Made by a program: the position numbers and the translations under genes. From contig DSBO01000028.1 in assembly GCA_011046015.1 (NCBI GenBank), forward strand, positions 1-8,215: a stretch of 8,215 nucleotides of DNA, given 5' to 3'. The notes under the pieces were generated by a model. The model saw only the letters and a list, made by a program, of their open reading frames with translations, had not been told where the DNA came from and ran no database searches. Below are positions 1-7,002 of this stretch, in pieces; positions within the stretch are counted from its first letter, which is position 1, and every line of letters begins with the position of its first letter. Origin of the DNA: Thioalkalivibrio sp. (lineage in GTDB: Bacteria > Pseudomonadota > Gammaproteobacteria > SpSt-1174).

Positions 1-1118
1 AGGGAGGTCTTGCCCACCCCGGGCGGCCCCACCAGGCAGAGGATCGGCCCCTTGAGCTTGCGTACGCGCTGCTGCACGGCGAGATACTCGAGGATGCGTT
101 CCTTGACCTTCTCCAGGCCATAGTGGTCCTCGTCCAGCACGGCCTGGGCACGCGACAGGTCGTGACGCACCTTGGTCTTCTTCTTCCACGGTACGCCGAC
201 CAGCCAGTCGATGTAGTTGCGCACCACGGTGGCCTCGGCCGACATGGGCGACATCATCTTCAGCTTGTTGAGTTCCGCGGTGGCCTTGGCCTTCACGTCC
301 TTGGGCATGCCCACGGTCTCGATCTTGTGCGCCAGCTCCTCGAGCTCGCTCGGCCCCTCCTCCATGTCGCCGAGCTCCTTCTGAATGGCCTTCATCTGCT
401 CATTCAGGTAGTACTCGCGCTGACTCTTCTCCATCTGCTGCTTGACGCGGCCGCGGATGCGCTTCTCGATCTGCAGGATGTCGATCTCGCCCTCGATCAG
501 CCCCATGAGGTGCTCGAGGCGATTGCGCACGCTCTCGATCTCGAGAATTTTCTGCTTCTCGTCGATCTTGAGCGACATGTGAGCGGCGATGGTATCCGCC
601 AGCCGCGCCGGGTCGTCGATGCCGGCAAGGGAGGTGAGGATCTCCGGCGGCACCTTCTTGTTGAGCTTCACATACTGATCGAACAGGTTCATCACCGAAC
701 GCGACAGCACCTCGACCTCGCGCTCGTCCTCGCCCGCGCCAACAGGCAGCACGCTCAGCTCGGCGGCGAAGTAGTCGTCGACCTCGATCAGCCGCTCGAC
801 ACGCGCCCGATCACCCCCCTCGACCAGCACCTTGATGGTGCCGTCCGGGAGCTTGAGCAACTGCAGGATGGTGGACAGCGTGCCGATACGATGGACCTCG
901 TCCGGACCCGGGTCGTCCACCTCCGCGCTCTGTTGGGCCACGAGCAGGATCTGCTTGTCGCTGGCCATCGCCGCATCCAGTGCCTTGATCGATTTCTCCC
1001 GCCCCACGAACAGCGGTATCACCATGTGGGGGTAAACCACGACATCGCGCAACGGCAGCACGGGAATCTGGCCGCTGGCAAGGCTCGTGGTTTCGGGGGT
1101 ATTGGTCTCGTCAGTCAT
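1..1118 (-). CDS. lon: ATP-dependent protease Lon, 5' part (C-terminal two thirds outside the window)
   Basis: Lon is a cytoplasmic homo-oligomeric AAA+ serine protease that unfolds and degrades misfolded and short-lived regulatory proteins. The minus-strand translation begins MTDETNTPETTS and runs open for 372 codons to the window edge with no frameshift. It shows the N-terminal substrate-binding domain, starting near residue 18 with IPVLPLRDVVVYPHMVIPLF. The conserved linker helix YYLNEQMKAIQKELGD begins near residue 236. The Walker A motif GPPGVGKTS lies at the very edge, with its lysine at residue 370 (E. coli K362). Walker B, the sensors and the Ser-Lys proteolytic domain lie beyond base 1. 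The ATG at 1118 is chosen because TGAGGA sits about 6-7 nt upstream and the length matches the family. It is the last gene of the tig-clpP-clpX-lon series and has its own heat-shock-type promoter. The identification is secure. Confidence 0.97.
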   Translation of the reverse strand, partial: MTDETNTPETTSLASGQIPVLPLRDVVVYPHMVIPLFVGREKSIKALDAAMASDKQILLVAQQSAEVDDPGPDEVHRIGTLSTILQLLKLPDGTIKVLVEGGDRARVERLIEVDDYFAAELSVLPVGAGEDEREVEVLSRSVMNLFDQYVKLNKKVPPEILTSLAGIDDPARLADTIAAHMSLKIDEKQKILEIESVRNRLEHLMGLIEGEIDILQIEKRIRGRVKQQMEKSQREYYLNEQMKAIQKELGDMEEGPSELEELAHKIETVGMPKDVKAKATAELNKLKMMSPMSAEATVVRNYIDWLVGVPWKKKTKVRHDLSRAQAVLDEDHYGLEKVKERILEYLAVQQRVRKLKGPILCLVGPPGVGKTS

Positions 1119-1236
1119 GCAATGTCCTCATCAAGACGTGAGGTGAATCCGGGCGGCCGCCGTCGACACGCCATCGCGGGGGCCGGATAGTCAGGCACGT
1201 CGTCGTCTCAGCGAACCGGGATCAGTGCGGGCCCTG

Positions 1237-1252
1237 GCCTCCGGGAGGAGGC
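1237..1252 (-). promoter_or_regulatory. Perfect hairpin in the lon 5' leader
   Basis: A 6-bp perfect stem (GCCTCC / GGAGGC) encloses a 4-nt loop, TCCC in the lon-sense strand. It begins only a few nucleotides after the predicted heat-shock transcription start. No T-run follows, so it is not an intrinsic terminator. A 5' hairpin at this place could protect the messenger from 5'-end-dependent decay, but that role is inference. Confidence 0.4.
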
Positions 1253-1263
1253 TCATGCCCCAA

Positions 1264-1291
1264 AGATGGGGACGACAGACGCGATTTCAAG
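1264..1291 (-). promoter_or_regulatory. Sigma-32 (heat-shock) type promoter for lon
   Basis: On the minus strand CTTGAA (1291-1286) is followed after 14 nt by CCCCATCT (1271-1264). This matches the RpoH consensus of CTTGAA and CCCCATnT with a spacer of about 13-15 nt. Transcription should start near 1255-1258, giving a leader of about 140 nt before the lon ATG. E. coli lon is a known sigma-32 target, so the position agrees with known biology. The assignment rests on motif match only. Confidence 0.8.
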
Positions 1292-1351
1292 CCGACGCAC
1301 ACAGGCGCCAGGCCCAGCACGACCCGCCAAGGGCCGGCCGGGCCCCAGGAC

Positions 1352-2629
<1,278 letters not shown>

Positions 2630-2679
2630 CGACAATCCCCAATAATGCGATTTGATTACACATTGCCCGTTTTGGGCTG

Positions 2680-2708
2680 ATTATGCAAGCCGATAAACGG
2701 CTCGGGAA
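2680..2708 (-). promoter_or_regulatory. Weak candidate sigma-70 promoter for clpX
   Basis: On the minus strand CATAAT (2685-2680) matches the -10 consensus at five of six positions. The hexamer 17 nt upstream, TTCCCG (2708-2703), is a poor -35. A second -10-like box, TGTAAT, lies further downstream. The gap between clpP and clpX is the natural place for a clpX promoter, but the motif support is weak. Confidence 0.25.
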
Positions 2709-2714
2709 TTCGCG

Positions 2715-2731
2715 CTTTTCCTGAGGAAAAG
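2715..2731. repeat. Perfect inverted repeat in the clpP-clpX gap
   Basis: CTTTTCC and GGAAAAG form a perfect 7-bp inverted repeat around a 3-nt centre. It lies just upstream of the candidate clpX promoter. Neither side carries a T-run after the stem, so it does not look like a terminator. It could be a protein-binding site or a messenger hairpin. Confidence 0.5.
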
Positions 2732-2750
2732 GATAGTCCAGGGATGGGAA

Positions 2751-2772
2751 ATCTGCCCGTTCTCGGGCGGAT
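2751..2772 (-). terminator. Possible weak terminator or attenuator after clpP
   Basis: The arms at 2751-2759 and 2764-2772 form a near-perfect inverted repeat around TTCT. In the clpP-sense strand the core is GCCCG / CGGGC with an AGAA loop, a C-A mismatch and three more pairs outside it. The following AGATTTCCC has only a short T stretch. If it acts at all, it would stop only part of the transcription from clpP into clpX. Confidence 0.3.
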
Positions 2773-2814
2773 GGAAAGGGGGGACGGCCACCAGGGCCTG
2801 CCCCCTCACCGGGC

Positions 2815-3447
<633 letters not shown>

Positions 3448-3450
3448 GGC

Positions 3451-4761
3451 TTATTCGGCTCCTTTCTGCGGGTTCATGAGGCTGTCGAAGTCCGTCTTCT
3501 CTTCCGAGACCTTGGCCTTGCCGAGTACCCAGTCGACCACCTGCTCTTCCAGCACCATGGCCTCCAGGCCGTTCATGGCCTGGCGGTTGCTGCGGTAGAA
3601 CTGCTCGACCTGCTCCGGATCCTCGTAGCTGGCGGCGAACTCCTTGATCTTGGCCTCCACCTTATCACGATCCAGCTTGATGTCATTCCTGCGCACGACC
3701 TCGCCGATGATGAGGCCGAGGCTCACCCGCTTGCGGGCCTCGCCCTCGAACAGTTCGTCCGGGAACATGGCGGGGTTCACGCCCTGCGCACCGCCCATCT
3801 GCGCGGTGGTCTGCTCGCGCATGCGCTGGATCTCCTCCTTCACCAGCGCCTCGGGCATGGGTACGTTGTTGGCATCGAACAGCCCATCCATCACCTGCTG
3901 CTTGATCCGGCCGCTGATGGCCTGCTCCAGCTCGCGTTCCATGTTCTTGCCCACTTCGGCACGGAAGGCCTCCACGCCACCCTCGGTCACACCGAACTGC
4001 TGGATGAATTCGTCGTTGATCTCCGGCAGCCGCGGCTCGGCCACTTCCTTGACCTTGATCTTGAACTGGGTGTCCTTCCCCTTGAGCTGCTCGGCGTGGT
4101 AATCGTCCGGGAACTTCACGTCCAGGGTCTTTTCCTCGCCGGGCTGGAGACCCACGAGCTGGCTCTCCAGCGACTCGATCAGGCGGCCGCTGCCGAGATC
4201 GACCGGGGCATTCTCGGCCTTGCCACCCTCGAAGGCCTCGCCGTCGATGAAGCCTTCGTAGTCGATGGTGATGCGGTCGCCATTCTGCGAGGCGCGCTCC
4301 ACGGCGACGAATTCCTTGCGCTGCTGGCGCAGGTTATCGATCATCTTGTCGATATCGGCCTCGGTCACCTCGGCCACCGGGCGGGTCACCTCCAGGGCAT
4401 CCACCGCAGCCACCTCGAACTCCGGATAGACCTCGAACTTCGCCACGTAGGACAGCGGCTTGCCGGGCTGGGCATCCATGGACTCGATCTCGGGGCTGCC
4501 GGCCGGGCGCAGCTTCTCCTGCACCACCGCCTCCTGGAAGGTGGACTGCAGCACGTAGCCCACCACCTCGTTGAAGACTTCCTTGCCGAAACGCTGCTTC
4601 ACCACCTTGAAGGGCACCTTGCCGGGACGGAAACCGTCGATGCGCACGCGGCCGGACATGGACTTGAGACGCTGCTCGACTTCCTGGTCGATGCGCTCCG
4701 CCGGCACTTCGACGGTGATCTTGCGCTCGATTGCGCTGGGGGATTCCACGGAAACTTGCAT
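3451..4761 (-). CDS. tig: Trigger factor, ribosome-associated chaperone and prolyl isomerase
   Basis: Trigger factor docks at the ribosome exit tunnel and shields emerging chains. It also has an FKBP-type peptidyl-prolyl isomerase domain. The product is 436 residues (E. coli 432). The ribosome-binding signature GFRPGKVP sits at 43-50, with proline where E. coli has lysine in its FRK motif, a common variant in the family. The isomerase domain spans roughly 160-240, starting NGDRITIDYEGFIDG. The remaining C-terminal half is the helical arm and substrate cradle. The ATG at 4761 has AGAGGT about 10 nt upstream and gives the expected N-terminus MQVSVESPSAIERKI. It heads the tig-clpP pair and follows tRNA-Leu by about 100 nt. 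Confidence 0.98.
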   Translation of the reverse strand: MQVSVESPSAIERKITVEVPAERIDQEVEQRLKSMSGRVRIDGFRPGKVPFKVVKQRFGKEVFNEVVGYVLQSTFQEAVVQEKLRPAGSPEIESMDAQPGKPLSYVAKFEVYPEFEVAAVDALEVTRPVAEVTEADIDKMIDNLRQQRKEFVAVERASQNGDRITIDYEGFIDGEAFEGGKAENAPVDLGSGRLIESLESQLVGLQPGEEKTLDVKFPDDYHAEQLKGKDTQFKIKVKEVAEPRLPEINDEFIQQFGVTEGGVEAFRAEVGKNMERELEQAISGRIKQQVMDGLFDANNVPMPEALVKEEIQRMREQTTAQMGGAQGVNPAMFPDELFEGEARKRVSLGLIIGEVVRRNDIKLDRDKVEAKIKEFAASYEDPEQVEQFYRSNRQAMNGLEAMVLEEQVVDWVLGKAKVSEEKTDFDSLMNPQKGAE

Positions 4762-4785
4762 GGCAAAGATACCTCTGGGGATGCT

Positions 4786-4813
4786 CGATTACTGAAAATT
4801 CTTGCGTTATCAA
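4786..4813 (-). promoter_or_regulatory. Very weak candidate promoter for tig
   Basis: TTGATA (4813-4808) matches a -35 box at five of six positions. The hexamer 16 nt downstream, TAATCG (4791-4786), is a poor -10. No sigma-32 motif is visible between tRNA-Leu and tig. Transcription from the tRNA-Leu promoter is an equally good explanation. Confidence 0.2.
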
Positions 4814-4863
4814 TAGCTTGAACCAGGATCGCGGCAGTCATCGCCGCCCCGGGCGCGTCTGTC

Positions 4864-4948
4864 TGGTGCGAAAGGAGAGACTCGAACTCTCACGGGTTGC
4901 CCCACTGGAACCTAAATCCAGCGCGTCTACCAGTTCCGCCACTTTCGC
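4864..4948 (-). tRNA. tRNA-Leu(UAG)
   Basis: The 85-nt minus-strand sequence folds as a class II tRNA. The acceptor stem GCGAAAG pairs with CTTTCGC, and the anticodon stem CTGGA / TCCAG encloses the loop TTTAGGT with anticodon TAG. A long variable arm, as expected for leucine, is followed by a TTCGAGT T-loop and an encoded CCA end. It reads CUA and, through wobble, other CUN codons. It lies beyond the terminator that ends the upstream tRNA operon, has its own -10 box, and no clear terminator separates it from tig. Confidence 0.97.
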
Positions 4949-4980
4949 CGCAAGGCCCGTCTGCCGGGCGTAAACGGCAC

Positions 4981-5009
4981 ATTATACATTGCCCGCGGGG
5001 CAACACCCA
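4981..5009 (-). promoter_or_regulatory. Promoter for tRNA-Leu
   Basis: A perfect TATAAT lies at 4986-4981 on the minus strand, about 32 nt upstream of the tRNA-Leu 5' end. A GC-rich stretch (GTGCCG) follows it, as in stable-RNA promoters under stringent control. The hexamer 17 nt upstream, TGGGTG (5009-5004), is a weak -35. A perfect 6-bp inverted repeat, TTGCCC / GGGCAA (4989-5003), fills most of the spacer. Confidence 0.6.
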
Positions 5010-5020
5010 GTCACGGGATG

Positions 5021-5052
5021 CAAAACGACAAAAGCCGCCCGAGGGCGGCTTT
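5021..5052 (-). terminator. Intrinsic terminator of the Pro-Arg-His-Lys tRNA operon
   Basis: AAAGCCGCC and GGCGGCTTT form a 9-bp GC-rich stem with a CTCG tetraloop on the minus strand. It is followed by the T-rich stretch TGTCGTTTTG. It begins 7 nt after the CCA of tRNA-Lys. The hairpin is symmetric, but the better T-rich tail is on the minus-strand side. Confidence 0.88.
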
Positions 5053-5058
5053 CTGATT

Positions 5059-5134
5059 TGGTGGGCCGTCAGGGATTCGAACCCCGGACCTACTGATTAA
5101 GAGTCAGCTGCTCTACCAACTGAGCTAACGGCCC
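5059..5134 (-). tRNA. tRNA-Lys(CUU)
   Basis: The 76-nt minus-strand sequence has the acceptor stem GGGCCGT / ACGGCCC. Its D-arm is GCTCAGTTGGTAGAGC and its anticodon stem GCTGA / TCAGT contains one G-U pair. The loop CTCTTAA places CTT at positions 34-36. The T-loop is TTCGAAT and the CCA end is encoded. CUU reads AAG only. The common bacterial lysine tRNA has UUU, so a second lysine tRNA reading AAA is expected elsewhere in the genome. It is the last gene of the four-tRNA operon. Confidence 0.95.
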
Positions 5135-5153
5135 TGAAAACTTCAGGAAAATA

Positions 5154-5230
5154 TGGGGTGGATGATGGGACTCGAACCCACGACGACTGGAATCACAATC
5201 CAGGGCTCTACCAACTGAGCTACACCCACC
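5154..5230 (-). tRNA. tRNA-His(GUG)
   Basis: The sequence is 77 nt with an encoded CCA. The anticodon stem CTGGA / TCCAG encloses TTGTGAT, giving anticodon GTG. The extra 5' G(-1) typical of histidine tRNA is encoded and faces C73, the identity pair read by HisRS. The whole sequence is very similar to E. coli tRNA-His. It is third in the tRNA operon. Confidence 0.97.
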
Positions 5231-5281
5231 ATCGAACTGCTACGGGAACCTGCATTCCCTACCACCGGGCAGCCGAAAAAA

Positions 5282-5358
5282 TGGCGCGCCCGGCAGGACT
5301 CGAACCTGCAACCTACGGCTTAGAAGGCCGTTGCTCTATCCGGTTGAGCTACGGGCGC
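5282..5358 (-). tRNA. tRNA-Arg(UCU)
   Basis: The sequence is 77 nt with an encoded CCA. The acceptor stem is GCGCCCG / CGGGCGC, and the anticodon stem ACGGC / GCCGT encloses CTTCTAA, giving anticodon TCT. The T-loop is TTCGAGT. It reads AGA and AGG, which are rare codons in GC-rich genomes. It is second in the tRNA operon. Confidence 0.96.
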
Positions 5359-5395
5359 AGATCACGAGTTATGGGACCCGGCCCCTGCCCCGAAT

Positions 5396-5472
5396 TGGTC
5401 GGGGTAGAGGGATTCGAACCCCCGACATCCTGCTCCCAAAGCAGGCGCGCTACCAGACTGCGCTATACCCCG
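5396..5472 (-). tRNA. tRNA-Pro(UGG)
   Basis: The sequence is 77 nt with an encoded CCA. The acceptor stem is CGGGGTA / TACCCCG, with the 5' C typical of bacterial proline tRNA. The anticodon stem CCTGC / GCAGG encloses TTTGGGA, giving anticodon TGG. The T-loop is TTCGAAT. It is the first gene of the tRNA operon, about 44 nt after the predicted transcription start. Confidence 0.97.
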
Positions 5473-5522
5473 GACGTATCCTGGCACACGCAAGTCACTG
5501 ACCAGTGCGGCGCAAGCTGCGC

Positions 5523-5551
5523 ATCTTACGCAAGCCCCCTGCCCTCGTCAA
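5523..5551 (-). promoter_or_regulatory. Sigma-70 promoter of the tRNA-Pro-Arg-His-Lys operon
   Basis: On the minus strand TTGACG (5551-5546) is followed after exactly 17 nt by TAAGAT (5528-5523). These match the -35 at five and the -10 at four of six positions. The bases after the -10 (GCGCAGC) are GC-rich, the usual discriminator of promoters inhibited by ppGpp. Transcription should start near 5516. It lies between cysS and the first tRNA, so the tRNAs need not depend on cysS transcription. Confidence 0.75.
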
Positions 5552-5592
5552 CGCCGAATCCGGCCCGACTGGGGACAAGTGTAGCGCAGCGG

Positions 5593-6981
5593 CTACTCGC
5601 GGCGCCAGCTGGTGCCGCCCGCGCCGTCCTCCAGCACCACGCCCTGGGCCTTGAGCGCATCGCGGATGCGGTCGGCCTCGGCCCAGTCGCGGTTCGCGCG
5701 CGCGGCGTTGCGTGCCTCGATCAGGGCATCGATTTCCGCGTCGGCCAGCCCGCCGGCAGCGGCTGCCCCGCCCTGGAGGTAGGCCTCAGGGGACTCGCCC
5801 AGCAGACCGAGCAGGCTGCCCAGTTCACGCAGGGTGGCAGCGAGCGCGGCGGCCGTGGCCGCATCGCCCGCCTCGCGGGCCTTGTTCACGTCACGGGCCA
5901 GGTCGAACAGCACCGCCAGCGCCTCGGGGGTGTTGAAGTCGTCCTGCATGGCGGCATGGAAGCGTTCGCGCGCCGCCGGGGCCTCGGCGGGCGTCGTCCC
6001 GGGCAGGCCCCGCAGCGCCGTGTAGAGGCGGGTGAGCGCGCCGCGGGCATTGTCGAGCTGGGCATCGGCGTAGTTCAGCGGACTGCGGTAGTGGCTGGTG
6101 AGGATGAAATAACGCACCTCCTCCGGCCGGTAGCGCGCCAGGATCTCGCGCACGGTGAAGAAGTTACCCAGGGACTTGGACATCTTCTCCTCGTTGATGC
6201 GCACGAAGCCGTTGTGCATCCAGTAATTGACGAAGTGCTCGCCAGTGCAGGCCTCGCTCTGGGCGATCTCGTTCTCGTGGTGCGGGAACTGCAGGTCCTG
6301 GCCGCCACCATGGATGTCGAAGTGGTTACCGAGCAGCTGGGTGGACATGGCCGAGCACTCGATGTGCCAGCCCGGTCGTCCCGGCCCCCAGGGCGAGGGC
6401 CAGCTCGGCTCGCCGGGCTTGGCCGCCTTCCACAGCACGAAGTCCAGCGGATCGCGCTTGACCTCGTCCACTTCCACGCGGGCGCCGGCCCGCAGATCCT
6501 CGAGCTTCTTGCCGGAGAGGCGGCCATAGTCCTCGAACCGATGCACGTCGTAGTAGACGTCGCCGTTGTCGGCCGCGTAGGCATACCCCTTGTCGATCAA
6601 CGTGCCGATCATGTCGAGGATCGCGTCGATGTTCTCCGTCGCCTTCGGCTCGTGCGTGGGCGGCAACACGTCGAGCGCTTCGGCGTCCTCGTGCATGGCC
6701 TGAATGAAGCGCGCAGTCAGCGCGCCGAACGCCTCGCCGTTCTCGTTGGCCCGCTGGATGATCTTGTCGTCGATGTCGGTGACGTTACGCACATAGGTCA
6801 CGTCCATGCCCAGCGCCTGGAGGTAGCGGTAGACGATGTCGAACACCACCAGCACGCGTGCGTGGCCGAGGTGGCAGTAGTCGTACACGGTCATGCCGCA
6901 GACGTACATGCGCACCTTGCCGGGCTCGATCGGCTCGAAGGTCTCTTTCTTTCGCGTCAGGCTGTTGAAGATCTGCAACAT
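5593..6981 (-). CDS. cysS: Cysteinyl-tRNA synthetase
   Basis: CysRS is a class I aminoacyl-tRNA synthetase that joins cysteine to tRNA-Cys using ATP in the cytoplasm. The 462-residue product (E. coli 461) shows the catalytic HIGH motif as HLGH at 37-40 and KMSKS at 266-270. The zinc site that selects cysteine is complete: C28, C209, H234 and E238, the same numbers as in E. coli. The C-terminal third, from about 310, is the helical and anticodon-binding part. The ATG at 6981 gives the expected N-terminus MLQIFNSLTRKKE. No Shine-Dalgarno sequence is evident between it and the gltX stop 21 nt upstream, so translation may be coupled to gltX or driven weakly. No clear terminator follows the gene; a short palindrome (5581-5596) spans its stop codon. 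Confidence 0.98.
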   Translation of the reverse strand: MLQIFNSLTRKKETFEPIEPGKVRMYVCGMTVYDYCHLGHARVLVVFDIVYRYLQALGMDVTYVRNVTDIDDKIIQRANENGEAFGALTARFIQAMHEDAEALDVLPPTHEPKATENIDAILDMIGTLIDKGYAYAADNGDVYYDVHRFEDYGRLSGKKLEDLRAGARVEVDEVKRDPLDFVLWKAAKPGEPSWPSPWGPGRPGWHIECSAMSTQLLGNHFDIHGGGQDLQFPHHENEIAQSEACTGEHFVNYWMHNGFVRINEEKMSKSLGNFFTVREILARYRPEEVRYFILTSHYRSPLNYADAQLDNARGALTRLYTALRGLPGTTPAEAPAARERFHAAMQDDFNTPEALAVLFDLARDVNKAREAGDAATAAALAATLRELGSLLGLLGESPEAYLQGGAAAAGGLADAEIDALIEARNAARANRDWAEADRIRDALKAQGVVLEDGAGGTSWRRE

Positions 6982-7002
6982 GGGTCGTCGTCTTTGCGGT
7001 GG

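Noticed and set aside
123..1190. A 355-codon plus-strand open frame opposite lon
   Set aside because: The minus strand encodes Lon without interruption here. The plus-strand frame is a codon-composition shadow.
1321..1350. GC-rich hairpin just after the clpX stop as a terminator
   Set aside because: The stem GGGCC / GGCCC is short and no T-run follows on the minus strand, so it does not meet the criteria for an intrinsic terminator.
4731..5100. Short plus-strand frames translating as ERLELSRVAP and WAVRDSNPGPTD
   Set aside because: These are the well-known false peptides produced by translating the antisense of tRNA-Leu and tRNA-Lys genes.
5473..5592. Small repeats after cysS (around 5551-5565 and 5581-5596) as a cysS terminator
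   Set aside because: Stems are only 4-5 bp and have no T-rich tail. Read-through or Rho-dependent termination is as likely.
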